This document shows positions 1-8,447 of a DNA stretch of 62,696 bases, one piece after another (positions within the stretch are counted from its first letter, which is position 1; every line of letters starts with the position of its first letter). The notes beneath the pieces are model-generated. The model did not search any database, was not told where the DNA came from, and saw nothing but the letters and a program-made list of their open reading frames with translations. A program made the position numbers and the translations under genes. This DNA is from an uncultured Victivallales bacterium (GTDB taxonomy: Bacteria > Verrucomicrobiota > Lentisphaeria > Oligosphaerales > JAFGRS01), in contig CAILUI010000085.1 of the NCBI GenBank assembly GCA_903837355.1, positions 1-62,696 of the forward strand, written 5' to 3'.

Positions 1-426
1 AGCGGACCTGGGATCAGCAGGTACGATTTCGGCCACCGTAAAAGGCGTGCAAGGCGGTTTGCCATGCTTCCGGGTGCGGTAACATCCATTCACCAAGCAT
101 CTTCCGTGGGAACGGCACCGGACCATGACCTGCACCCGGCTTCCGCCCAGCCGGGAAGGGCAGGACGCACAGCGGACCTGGGATCAGCAGGTACGATTTC
201 GGCCACCGTAAAAGGCGTGCAAGGCGGTTTGCCATGCTTCCGGGTGCGGTAACATCCATTCACCAAGCATCTTCCGTGGGAACGGCACCGGACCATAAGC
301 ATCTTCCGTGGGAACGGCACCGGACCATCACCGGACCAAATTCACCAAGCATCTTCCGTGGGAACGGCACCGGACCAAACGGCACCGGACCAAGTGGGAA
401 CGGCACCGGACCACGGCACCGGACCA
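1..426. repeat. Cluster of GAACGGCACCGGACCA-word repeats
   Basis: Bases 1-125 recur almost exactly at 171-295 (period 170). Inside, a 38-base unit ending in GAACGGCACCGGACCA occurs at 88-125, 258-295 and 340-377. Partial copies lie at 297-327, 329-338, 378-392, 398-413 and 414-426. Short reading frames here are by-products of the repetition. The left edge is the window edge, so the full array length is unknown. There are no unique spacers of constant length, so this is not a CRISPR array. One copy of the same word occurs in opposite orientation at 1941-1956, beyond the neighbouring HEAT-repeat gene. Confidence 0.9.
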
Positions 427-432
427 CGTCTC

Positions 433-1842
433 TCATGGTTTCACTTCCTTCCTTTCCCCACCCCATTTTGTGATGAACGTCTTTGCTTCTTCCAAAGCCA
501 TCGCTTTCAGTTGAACGTAGGAATACTTACCCGTCCCGGAGTATCGCTGATCCAATTCACTCCTAAGGCAACTGATGATGCGTGTAGCAACACGTTGAAA
601 ACACTGCTCATCACTGAAATCGAGTTCGACCGGGTAGTGATTCTTCGTCAAGGAGAAGAGTCTAGCCCATACGGCAACACGCAGGTGGTTGACAGGAACA
701 CCGTTCACGTCACAGACTCTTAGACAATCACCTAGTTGTCTCTCGTAGGGAAGGAGTTCAGCGTTGGTTCTCCCCTCCAATAACCCCCACAGCCGACTCC
801 TCTCGTCAGGCAGAGTCTTTGAGGAGAGAAATGCCTCAACCACGGCTGGCAGTTGATCGGTGGTGTTGCACGCCAGGAGTGCGGCTCGCACTGCGTGCGC
901 TTCCTGGGGCAACGTCTTCCCAAGCTTGAGCAGCGTGTTCCGTGCGCGAGTAGAGCCAACGTATCCAAGGCGCCCTATCGCCATTGATCGAAGGTCCGAT
1001 TGCTCGTCCTCGGCAATGTTGATCACCATCTGTTCAATGTCGGGAGATTGCTTGGCCATTTCCCCAAGAGACCAGAGCGCGGCTTTGCGGGCCACTTCAT
1101 GGTATTTCGGGTCCTTGCAGCAGGCGTACAGATCCACCGCAAGCTCAGGGTCCTTGATACTTGCGACCGCGGGACGGAGGAACTCCTTCTGATTGCGGTC
1201 CAACGGTTGGGCGGCCTCATCTAGCAAAGCACGCAAGCCAGCGCGACCCTTCTTGGCCAGCGCGCTGTGCGCCACGCCGCCGCCCCACTCCATGGGCCTG
1301 TCATGTCTCAGTAGGCTGGCCAAGAGTTCTATGGTGACGGAACTGCCTTCGTCTATCTCGCCAAGCGCCGCAAGTGCGGCGGCGCTGGCAGATTCCATTG
1401 CAGCTCTCTCCTTTTCCCCGAGTGCGTCAGCGTATCCGCGGCGGCGCTCGGTGTCCAGTATGAACTGTCTCAACGGCTCAGCGCTCGATTTGTCCTTCAA
1501 ACCGGAGAGCACCTGAACCGCAAAACACTGGATGAAAATGTTCTCATCCAGAAGGTACTGGTGATACTGGTTCAACGACTTGCGGGAGGGAAGGAGGTTT
1601 GGCTGCTTCTCCACCATCCGAGTGATGTGTAGCAACTCATCAGGTTCACCGTGCCGTGCCCGTTCCATCGCAGCAGCAGTATCGAGTTTCCCATTTTGCA
1701 TCCGGAGCACCGTCTCGTCCTCCGCGTGGGAGAACAAGGTGCATGTGAACAGGAGTGTCAGGCATGCCAGAACTGCACACTGAGTAGGTACGCGTTTGCC
1801 CTGGAAACTTGTGCGTCTTCCTGATGGCGTTGCGGATATCAT
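433..1842 (-). CDS. Secreted HEAT-repeat-like protein
   Basis: 469-residue protein. The N-terminus has basic residues, then a hydrophobic stretch at about residues 22-40 ending in SHA, which looks like a Sec signal peptide, so it is probably exported. The rest is helical with spaced A/L-rich pairs typical of HEAT/armadillo-like repeats (for example around SLGEMAKQ and GRLGYVG), a scaffold for protein-protein contacts. No catalytic motif is visible. The gene reads visibly lower in GC than its neighbours and is bracketed by inverted copies of one repeat word (1-426 and 1941-1956), which suggests acquisition or local mobility. The hydrophobic segment lies close enough to the first ATG for that start to be plausible. 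The partner is unknown. Confidence 0.75.
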   Translation of the reverse strand: MISATPSGRRTSFQGKRVPTQCAVLACLTLLFTCTLFSHAEDETVLRMQNGKLDTAAAMERARHGEPDELLHITRMVEKQPNLLPSRKSLNQYHQYLLDENIFIQCFAVQVLSGLKDKSSAEPLRQFILDTERRRGYADALGEKERAAMESASAAALAALGEIDEGSSVTIELLASLLRHDRPMEWGGGVAHSALAKKGRAGLRALLDEAAQPLDRNQKEFLRPAVASIKDPELAVDLYACCKDPKYHEVARKAALWSLGEMAKQSPDIEQMVINIAEDEQSDLRSMAIGRLGYVGSTRARNTLLKLGKTLPQEAHAVRAALLACNTTDQLPAVVEAFLSSKTLPDERSRLWGLLEGRTNAELLPYERQLGDCLRVCDVNGVPVNHLRVAVWARLFSLTKNHYPVELDFSDEQCFQRVATRIISCLRSELDQRYSGTGKYSYVQLKAMALEEAKTFITKWGGERKEVKP

Positions 1843-1861
1843 TGCGCGAGTTCCGATGTTT

Positions 1862-1935
1862 GGTGGGGCGGGTCAGTCCTCTAATCTGACTTTAGCGGGG
1901 TGGGGCGGGTCAGTCCTCTAATCTGACTTTAGCGG
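1862..1935. repeat. Two tandem 37-bp units upstream of the HEAT gene
   Basis: The unit at 1862-1898 is repeated exactly at 1899-1935. Each contains GTCAG...CTGAC, a small inverted repeat, in the middle. The pair starts 20 bases upstream of the 433-1842 start codon, so it lies in that gene's 5' region. It could be a promoter or operator duplication, or simply a repeat expansion. Confidence 0.85.
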
Positions 1936-1940
1936 TGAGT

Positions 1941-1956
1941 TGGTCCGGTGCCGTTC
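1941..1956 (-). repeat. Inverted copy of the left-hand repeat word
   Basis: TGGTCCGGTGCCGTTC is the exact reverse complement of the GAACGGCACCGGACCA word clustered at 110-426. It makes the HEAT-repeat gene and the 37-bp tandem lie between inverted copies of the same sequence. Confidence 0.8.
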
Positions 1957-2147
1957 TTACAGGATCCCCCGGTGGCGGCGGCGCTCAAAGGGTTCCCGCG
2001 TCTGTCTTGCACTTTTCTCGTGTCCTCAGGAGCACAGTAGTGTGCCTAGCGTGAGTTTCCTAGTTATCGAGAAGCCGTTCTTTAACATACTTTAGAAGAA
2101 TTGGTTGTGGATCATCAGACCTTACCCTAAAGAAGCCATCCCGGCCT

Positions 2148-2375
2148 TCAGTTCGAGCAGTTCCACGAGGCGTTCCTGGATAACAGGACGGTCCCGCCTC
2201 CCGCGAGTTGGTACGGCAGACTGTAGGTGCCATCGGGTTGCCGCTGCGGCGCTACCGGCCGGCCATGGAGCGTGAGACCTGCCTCTATGGCGATACGGTC
2301 AGGCAGCCGCAACGTCGGCACCCCCTTCGTCTCAACGCCTGCGGGGTGCCGGTACCCGACCCCGGCCGGGGCCGC
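2148..2375 (-). other. Open frame continuing past the MFS stop codon; possible gene remnant
   Basis: The reading frame of the MFS transporter (stop at 2376-2378) stays open for 75 further codons after its TGA and ends at 2148-2150. The translation looks protein-like (for example DGTYSLPYQLAGGG) with fairly GC-rich third positions. A second frame near its end (about 2125-2190) reads PVIQERLVELLELK before a stop, as expected of a frameshifted C-terminus. No family is recognised. It may be a decayed gene or chance in high-GC DNA. I see nothing else in 1957-2147. Confidence 0.25.
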
Positions 2376-3740
2376 TCAGCCGAGCGCGGTCCGCTCGGGC
2401 ATATTGCGGATGAGGAAGATGGCGGCGAGGAAGCGCAGGGCCGACGAGGCGACGAAGGTGACATGGAAGCCGCCGAAGGTCCAGCCGCCGAGCTGGACAT
2501 GCCAGTCGTGCAAGCCTTTGATGATCAGGCCACCGACGATGACGCCAACTCCCCCGGCGAGGTTGGCGATGCTGCTGGAGAGGGCGCAGTACATGGCGCG
2601 CTTCTCGGCAGGCGGGAAGCGCGTGATGAACTTGTTGGACGCGGTGCTGGCGGCGGTGCTGGAAGTGCCGCCCACCAGGCTGGCCGCAGCCAGCCAAGCC
2701 AGGGCGCTGGCCGGCGTGGCAAGAATCCAGAACAGCGGCAGGCTGGCCCACACCAGGTGGCCCCAGAACAGCATCCGCTTGGGCCCCAGCCGATCCACCA
2801 GGCGCCCGGTCCAGTGCCCGGTGATGATGCTGCCCAGCAGCGCCACCGCGGTGATCACGATCGAGCCACCCAGGAAGTTCCTCTTGATCTCCAGGTTCTC
2901 GACGAAGTAGATGGTGGCCAACACGCCGCCGATGGTCATGGCGAACGTCCAGCAGGCGTTGAACACCAGCCAGGGCCGGAAGGCACGGTCGCGCAGCGGC
3001 GCCAACATCGCCTGCAACACGTGCGTCCGGGGCGCCAGTTCCATGGGCGGTTCCGGCAGCGTGCCGTGGATCAGCAGGTCGACCAGGCCGATCAGCGTGG
3101 CGCCGACGAAGACCCAGACGACAGCCTGCAGTTTGTGAGCCTCCGGGATACGGTCGATCAGAAAGCCCGAGGGGATGACCACCGCCACCACCCCGACCGC
3201 GATCCACGCCGAGCGCCGCCCGTAGAACGTCCCGTGCTCGTCCTCGGGGATGAGGTCGGCCAGCCAGGACAGCCAGGGCGGACTGGACATCGTACCCAAG
3301 AAGTTCGCCAGGCAGACAGCGGCGATCAGAACCACCGGGGTCCAGCGGCTGCCATGTGACCACAGCCAAAGCGCCACGAGGACTCCGGCCAGACGCAGGG
3401 TGCGCTCGGCGACCGCAAACAGGAACCAGATCAGCTTGCGCTTCCCGGTCCGCTCGGTGAGAATCGCCGACACGATCTGCGCAGAGATCAGCCAGGATGA
3501 CAGCCCAGCCATCACGCTCCACTCGAACTCGGTGACGCCCACCGTGGTGCCGAAGTAGACGAAGAAGATGCCGGCGATCAGCGTCGCCCAGATGTTCCCC
3601 ATCGTCCCGGTGTAGATATGCTTGCGCATGACGCTCGGGAGTTCCCAGGCGTACACCAGGCGATGGGCAAAGTAGGTCTCCAGGAAGCTCGGAGGCCGGG
3701 AGGCACCAAGGGTTGGACCCGTGTCCGCTGCGCTACTCAT
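2376..3740 (-). CDS. Major facilitator superfamily (MFS) transporter
   Basis: 454-residue polytopic membrane protein with about 12 hydrophobic segments, the length and alternating pattern of an MFS permease. The N-terminal half has an aromatic/glycine-rich first segment (IFFVYFGTTVG). A typical loop after TM2-3 reads SAILTERTGKRK, and a similar loop follows in the second half (GRLVDRLGPKR); these are the R/K-rich loops between TM2 and TM3 of each MFS half. The substrate cannot be read from sequence. Nearby sugar-active genes make a sugar or glycoside plausible, but this is inference. The start at 3740 is the first ATG and gives a short cytoplasmic N-terminus. The next gene upstream on this strand ends at 3830, leaving 89 bases. 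Confidence 0.85.
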   Translation of the reverse strand: MSSAADTGPTLGASRPPSFLETYFAHRLVYAWELPSVMRKHIYTGTMGNIWATLIAGIFFVYFGTTVGVTEFEWSVMAGLSSWLISAQIVSAILTERTGKRKLIWFLFAVAERTLRLAGVLVALWLWSHGSRWTPVVLIAAVCLANFLGTMSSPPWLSWLADLIPEDEHGTFYGRRSAWIAVGVVAVVIPSGFLIDRIPEAHKLQAVVWVFVGATLIGLVDLLIHGTLPEPPMELAPRTHVLQAMLAPLRDRAFRPWLVFNACWTFAMTIGGVLATIYFVENLEIKRNFLGGSIVITAVALLGSIITGHWTGRLVDRLGPKRMLFWGHLVWASLPLFWILATPASALAWLAAASLVGGTSSTAASTASNKFITRFPPAEKRAMYCALSSSIANLAGGVGVIVGGLIIKGLHDWHVQLGGWTFGGFHVTFVASSALRFLAAIFLIRNMPERTALG

Positions 3741-3829
3741 GGGAACATCGCTCGGAGGGAACCGCAGTCCCTGGGCCGCGTCGAATGGCGACTTTGGCCT
3801 CCGGGAAAGGGGCGGGGCGGCGCGGCGGG

Positions 3830-4552
3830 TCAGCCCTCGTGGAAGAGCATCGTACCGCAGTTCTCGCAGGGCACGGGCATACCTTTGCGGGTGTTCATAC
3901 GGGTCTGTGCGGTGAGGTTCATGCGGCAGCGGTCGCAGCAGACGCCATCGCGCACAGGCACCAGAGCCCGGTGGTCGGGATGGTTGATGCGGGCCGGACT
4001 GGCGCGCAGACGCTCATAGCGGCGGATGGTGCCAGGGTCGATCCCGACCAGGGTCGGCAGGCGCTCGGCCTCAAGCTTCGCAATCTGCGCCTTCGAGTTA
4101 CCCAGGCGGGTGTCGAGGTCGGCGCTCATCTCTTTGGCGCGCTGCTTGGTGGCCTCGAGACGCTTGGCCGCGGCGGCAACCGTCGCCCGCGCGGCCTCGA
4201 GGCGGCCCATGACGGCAAGCTCACGATCCTCAATATCGGCAATATGCTTGTCGCACTGCTCGACCTGGTGCAGGGCGGCGCGGTACTCCTCGTTACTCTT
4301 AATCATGGCAGACTTGGTCAGAAAGTCGGCCTTCTTGGCCCGCAGACCGTCTGCCTCGAGTTCGAACTGTTTGAGCTCTTTCTCGATCGTCTTGAGGCCG
4401 TCCTTGGCCTGGGTCAGCACAGCCTCGTCGGCTCCCAGCATACGGGCCACTTTGGCCTGTTCCTCGGGGACGGACTTCAACTGTTCCCGGAGCTTATCCA
4501 GGCGCAGGTCCAATTCCTGCACCGCCAAGAGTTTCTGCACCCATTCCTGCAT
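3830..4552 (-). CDS. Coiled-coil protein with C-terminal C4 zinc ribbon (CT398/zf-RING_7 type)
   Basis: 240 residues. Residues 5-165 are heptad-rich (ELDLRLDKLREQLKS, EKELKQFELEADG) and predict a long antiparallel coiled coil. The C-terminus carries a four-cysteine zinc ribbon, Cys206/Cys209 and Cys229/Cys232. This architecture matches the conserved CT398-like zinc-ribbon family, of uncertain cellular role and often near nucleic-acid or flagellar/secretion genes. The ATG at 4552 is chosen because the frame upstream is low-complexity and antisense to xerD. The gene is divergent from xerD, whose start lies about 150 bases away, so the two may share a promoter region. Confidence 0.85.
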   Translation of the reverse strand: MQEWVQKLLAVQELDLRLDKLREQLKSVPEEQAKVARMLGADEAVLTQAKDGLKTIEKELKQFELEADGLRAKKADFLTKSAMIKSNEEYRAALHQVEQCDKHIADIEDRELAVMGRLEAARATVAAAAKRLEATKQRAKEMSADLDTRLGNSKAQIAKLEAERLPTLVGIDPGTIRRYERLRASPARINHPDHRALVPVRDGVCCDRCRMNLTAQTRMNTRKGMPVPCENCGTMLFHEG

Positions 4553-4702
4553 AGGTTCGTCCTCGCTCAAGGGCCTTGGCGGTAACGTCATGCCGGATGT
4601 CGAGGCCATCCCGCGTATGCCGGCAACGTAATGCACCTTCGTGGGAAATCCAGAGCACAACGCCGCCTTGGCAGCCAATCCGGCGAGGGCCTGAGGCGTT
4701 CT

Positions 4703-5599
4703 TTGCATGTGCAGCGACTGCTCGACGAGTTCCGCAACTACATTGCCCTCGAACGCGGCCTGTCGCCGCGTACGGTGGCCGCCTACGGCGCGGATCTGGC
4801 GGGCTTCATTGGCCGACTCGCGGCCCGTGGCGTGACCGACCCGGAGTGCTTGAGCCGAGACGACATCCTCGACTACCTCGAACAGTCCCAGGATGAGGGT
4901 CTGCAGCCTGCCACCCTGGCCCGGCGCCTGGTCTCGATCAAGGTCTTCTTCCGTTACCTGGTCCAGGAGCGGGTCCTGCCCAGCGATATCACCGAGGTCA
5001 TGGCCGGCCCGCGGCTGGGCCGCATCCTGCCGGGCTTCCTCAGCCTGCCGGAGGTCGAAGCGCTGCTCGCCGCCTACACCGGCAGCACGTCGCTCGAACG
5101 CCGCAACCGCACCCTCCTCGAGGCCTTCTACGCCACGGGCCTGCGGGTCAGCGAGATGGCGACGTTGCGCGTCGACGGCCTCCATCTGCACGAGGGCTAC
5201 ATCCGCGTCAGCGGCAAGGGCAACAAAGAGCGCCTCGTCCCGCTCGGCGTCCCGGCCCGCGAGGCGCTCACGGCGTACCTCACCGAGGTCCGGCCGCAAC
5301 TCGACACCTCCGCGTGCGCCATCCCGGTGTTCCTCTCCGTCCGCGGGCGCCCCCTGACCCGCGAACGCATCTGGGCCATCGTCCGTGATGCCGCCCGGCG
5401 CGCCGGCATCCAGCGCCCCGTCTACCCGCACATGCTGCGCCACTCGTTCGCCAGCCACCTGCTCCAGGGCGGCGCCGACCTGCGTGTCATCCAGGAGATG
5501 CTCGGCCATGCCGATATCGCCACGACCCAGATCTACACGCATGTCGACCACAGCCGCCTCGTCCAACTGCATCGGCAGTTCCATCCCCGCGCCCGCTGA
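4703..5599 (+). CDS. Tyrosine site-specific recombinase, XerC/XerD type
   Basis: Tyrosine recombinase with an N-terminal SAM-like core-binding domain (LLDEFRNYIALERGLSPRT) and a C-terminal catalytic domain. All catalytic residues are visible in order: Arg in ATGLRVSE, Lys in GKGNKE, His-x-x-Arg in HMLRHSF, His in LGHADI, and the nucleophile Tyr in TQIYTHV. Xer recombinases resolve chromosome dimers at dif sites with FtsK. The frame opens with ATG at 4631, but that adds about 24 unconserved residues. A TTG at 4703 has GAGG six bases upstream and gives 298 residues, the usual XerD length; GTG 4709 is also possible. It stands alone, not in an integrase-type island, which favours a housekeeping role. 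XerC and XerD cannot be told apart here with certainty. Confidence 0.9.
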   Translation: MHVQRLLDEFRNYIALERGLSPRTVAAYGADLAGFIGRLAARGVTDPECLSRDDILDYLEQSQDEGLQPATLARRLVSIKVFFRYLVQERVLPSDITEVMAGPRLGRILPGFLSLPEVEALLAAYTGSTSLERRNRTLLEAFYATGLRVSEMATLRVDGLHLHEGYIRVSGKGNKERLVPLGVPAREALTAYLTEVRPQLDTSACAIPVFLSVRGRPLTRERIWAIVRDAARRAGIQRPVYPHMLRHSFASHLLQGGADLRVIQEMLGHADIATTQIYTHVDHSRLVQLHRQFHPRAR

Positions 5600-5728
5600 A
5601 CGCGGAAAAAAGTGCCCTCCCGTGCAACCCGCCAAAGTTTTTCCGGTCTGATTCACTAGTAAAGCTACAGGTGAGCACGATAGTAAGCCAGCAAGCAGAT
5701 AAGTTCACCCGAACTTGACAATTTAATA

Positions 5729-5786
5729 CCCCGGCAGCGTCATCCCTCCCTTCCTCCTCTCTCCTCTCTTCCCGACCTGCCGGGGT
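5729..5786. other. 10-bp stem with a 38-nt pyrimidine-rich loop, 5' of a UroD-like gene
   Basis: ACCCCGGCAG at 5729-5738 is the perfect reverse complement of CTGCCGGGGT at 5777-5786. The loop is almost purely C/T in its middle. It lies in the 331-base gap between xerD (ends 5599) and the UroD-like gene (starts 5931). TTGACA at 5716-5721 just upstream resembles a -35 box, but no good -10 follows at 17 bases. Possible roles are a leader structure or a terminator for xerD, although no T-run directly follows. The rest of the gap shows nothing else I can name. Confidence 0.45.
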
Positions 5787-5930
5787 GTTACCTTTTTACC
5801 CCCTGAACGGTCATCTGGTCGACGTTGCTCCACGGCGGTCGCGGTGTTACGGTGAAGCCCGGTGTCGGCTCTGGCCGCGCCTTCGGGTCCAGCGGTATTC
5901 GCCGGGGTAGCTGCAGGAGGAGCGGACGGC

Positions 5931-7013
5931 ATGAAGACGTTTTCGTCGAAGGAACGGGTGCTGACCACGCTGGCGCTGGCTGAGGCCGACCGCGTGCCGG
6001 TGAATTACGCTGCCAATCCTGGCATTGACGGCCGCCTGAAGGAGCACTTTGGCCTGCAGCCGGGTGACCACGAAGGCCTGTTGCGGGCGCTGGGCGTCGA
6101 CTTCCGCGGGGTGGGGGCGGGCTACACGGGACCGAAGCTGCACGCGGACATCCCCGAGCGCGGCGTGTTGGTGGACGACTGGGGCATCCGGCGGCGCTGG
6201 ATCGAGCACGGCAGCGGTGGCTACTGGGACTTCTGCGACTTTCCCCTACGCGAGGCGACGCTGGAACAGGTTGCCGCCTGGCCGATACCCAATCCCGACC
6301 ATTTCGACTACAGCACCGTGGCGGCGGCCTGTCGCGCCCAGCGCGAGTACGCCGTGGTGGTGGGTGGGGCCGGGCATGGCGACGTGATCAACGCCACGGG
6401 CATGATGCGCAGCATGGAACAGGTGTTGGTGGACCTGGCCACGGACGATCCCGCCGGGCTGCTGCTGATCCGGCGCCGGGCGGAAGCCCTGGTCGAGATC
6501 ACGCGGCGCACCATCGAGGCCGCCCAGGGCGGTTTCGATGTCTTCTGGATGGGCGAGGACCTCGGCACCCAGCACAGCCCGCTGATCAGCCTGCCCCTCT
6601 ATCGGCGCCACCTGCGGCCCATCCATCAGTTGTACATCGACCTGGCGAAGCACTTCGACCTGCCGGTGGTCATCCACACCTGCGGCTCCAGCAGTTGGGT
6701 CTATGAGGACTTCATCGAGATGGGCGTGACCGGTGTCGATACGCTGCAGCCCGAGGCGACCAACATGTCACCGCGTTACCTCAAGGACCACTTCGGCGGG
6801 CGCCTGGCCTTCCACGGCTGCATCAGCACCGCCGGCCCGGTCAGCTTCGGCACCGTCGCTGAGGTCGAGGCGGATTGCCGCCAGACCCTCGAGACCCTGA
6901 TGCCCGGCGGCGGCTACTGCTTCGCCCCGACGCACCAACTCCAGGACAACTCGCCAACGGAGAATGTGCTGGCGATGTACGCCGCTGCCCGCCGCTACGG
7001 CGCTTACGCCTGA
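5931..7013 (+). CDS. Uroporphyrinogen decarboxylase-family protein (probable corrinoid-linked methyltransferase type)
   Basis: 360 residues with the UroD/MtaA TIM-barrel plan: N-terminal KERVLTTLALAEADRVPV, the segment typical of the family, and a C-terminal barrel half with HTCG (His-x-Cys), FHGCI and GGYCFAP. His-x-Cys plus a distal Cys is the zinc site of the methylcobamide:thiol methyltransferase branch, so a methyl-transfer role is more likely than haem synthesis. Family members with this look are multiplied in anaerobic PVC and related genomes with unknown substrates. The ATG at 5931 has a near-perfect AGGAGG about 10 bases upstream; an in-frame GTG at 5862 adds a non-family leader. No corrinoid protein is nearby. 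Two more family members lie in this window (25654-26793 and 47978-49150). Confidence 0.85.
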   Translation: MKTFSSKERVLTTLALAEADRVPVNYAANPGIDGRLKEHFGLQPGDHEGLLRALGVDFRGVGAGYTGPKLHADIPERGVLVDDWGIRRRWIEHGSGGYWDFCDFPLREATLEQVAAWPIPNPDHFDYSTVAAACRAQREYAVVVGGAGHGDVINATGMMRSMEQVLVDLATDDPAGLLLIRRRAEALVEITRRTIEAAQGGFDVFWMGEDLGTQHSPLISLPLYRRHLRPIHQLYIDLAKHFDLPVVIHTCGSSSWVYEDFIEMGVTGVDTLQPEATNMSPRYLKDHFGGRLAFHGCISTAGPVSFGTVAEVEADCRQTLETLMPGGGYCFAPTHQLQDNSPTENVLAMYAAARRYGAYA

Positions 7014-7190
7014 GGCCGTCAGCCCGGCGCAGCAACCCACGTGACCTCAGGGGGCCGAGACACGCTGACCCCGCTGCTCAGAGACCCACTGGCGGCCCCG
7101 GCGGCAGGAACAACGCACGGACTGCCTCCGCGGCCCGCGCCTGGGTGAAGGGAAGGATGTGTCTCGCCTTCTGTTTGCCCTCGGGTGCCG

Positions 7191-8447
7191 TTATGCCAGC
7201 CCTTCAGGTGCTGGTGCGGCGAAGAGAGTGAGCAGCAACTCGCTCTCATCCAAGACCTGGTAACGCGGGGGCGCCGCACCCAGTCGTTGGCTCTCCGCGA
7301 AGATGATCGGCACGCCGTCGCCACGCTTGTCCATGTACGCCACCCGCTTCACGTCCCCAGCTTCGGTCGGGACCGGGCAGTCGGCCAGCAGTGACGTGAC
7401 GAGCTCGTTCCGCGTTGCCTGGCGCAGGTAGATCGTCTCCACCGTCACCGTGTTCGGCAAGGCCCCCGGGGAGAACACCTGGAGCCGGTCGGCGAAGATG
7501 AAAAAGCGGATCTTCGACCCGTGGATAGAGTAGTCCCGGTGCGCCACAGCGTTCACGATGGCCTCGAACACCGCCCGCTCGCTGAAACGCGGCAGGTCCT
7601 CGCGAGTCGGCGTCTTGCGCGCCGCGATGACGAGATTGCGGCGGAAGAACACCATGGCGTGCCGGAGTTGTTCGTCCAACGGGCCGCAGATGCGGGCGGC
7701 ATCGTTCTGGTGATCCGAGTCCTGGACCGTGCCGCGGTATGCAACCGCTTCGATGTAAGCACTGGGCAGGAATCTCTCCGGGTTCCGGCAGCACATGAGC
7801 ACGCCTGCAACCGAGGCGGCGACGTGCCCATTCTCTTCCCTGACCAGGAGATTCCGCTTGAGCAGAGTAGTCGCCAGATCCTCTGTGGAACGCATCGCGA
7901 AGCGTCGGCAGAGCTCCGGGTCCAGGTCGGTGAAGGATGTTCTCGGCACCGCCTGCTCTTCGAAGCGGATCAGCCGCGCCTGGCTGCGCTGTTGAAAGAT
8001 GCGCGCCAGCAGGTCCGGCGGCATCTGCCGCTTTGAACTCCCCAGGCGGTAGAGGTAACCGCCAGGGCTCTGATGCACGAACAGACTGCGCGGCACCTCG
8101 ACTCTGAGGACCGGATGCAGGGCGCCGGAGCTGTCTGGCAACTCGATACGCAGGATCGTCAGGGGCAAGGCCGGCTTCACCCGGTCATTGCAGAGATTCC
8201 GCACAAACGTCTCCACCACATCCAGGCGCTCGACCGGGATTCCCAGCACTTCGCGGGTCTTGTCGTCTACACCCAGCAGCAGGACGCCGTCATGCCAGTT
8301 GGCGAAGGCGGCCAACTCGTCGGCGAGAGAGGCTGCATCCGGCCCCGAGACCTCGCCGTTGGGCCTGAAGTGGACCCTCTTCAGCTCGATGGTGGAATCT
8401 TCGCCGAGCCGGATCTTCGCCAGCAACTCCTGAACCGAGTCATACAT
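7191..8447 (-). CDS. AlbA_2 (Schlafen AAA_4-like) and GHKL-type ATP-binding protein
   Basis: 418 residues. Residues about 10-135 form an AlbA_2/Schlafen-like domain (EDSTIELKRVHF, then ELAAFANWHDG.LLLGVDD), a putative DNA- or RNA-binding module. The C-terminal part has a GHKL-like ATPase core (AIVNAVAHRDYS, with N-A-x-x-H and D-Y residues, then a SPG.LP loop), the usual arrangement of RecG-like ATP-binding proteins of the COG2865 type. Such proteins act as regulators and frequently sit in defence or mobile islands. Its start overlaps the end of a truncated DNA-methyltransferase frame (8440-8616), consistent with a decayed restriction-type locus. The downstream gap 7014-7190 shows no gene. Confidence 0.85.
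   Translation of the reverse strand: MYDSVQELLAKIRLGEDSTIELKRVHFRPNGEVSGPDAASLADELAAFANWHDGVLLLGVDDKTREVLGIPVERLDVVETFVRNLCNDRVKPALPLTILRIELPDSSGALHPVLRVEVPRSLFVHQSPGGYLYRLGSSKRQMPPDLLARIFQQRSQARLIRFEEQAVPRTSFTDLDPELCRRFAMRSTEDLATTLLKRNLLVREENGHVAASVAGVLMCCRNPERFLPSAYIEAVAYRGTVQDSDHQNDAARICGPLDEQLRHAMVFFRRNLVIAARKTPTREDLPRFSERAVFEAIVNAVAHRDYSIHGSKIRFFIFADRLQVFSPGALPNTVTVETIYLRQATRNELVTSLLADCPVPTEAGDVKRVAYMDKRGDGVPIIFAESQRLGAAPPRYQVLDESELLLTLFAAPAPEGLA

Noticed and set aside
1..430. CRISPR-like array at the left edge
   Set aside because: Repeats are head-to-tail copies and partial words without unique spacers of constant size, and no cas gene is near.
2208..3359. 383-codon plus-strand frame over the MFS gene
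   Set aside because: Composition is Gln/Asp/Arg/Gly-rich, and the opposite frame has clear TM helices and MFS loops.
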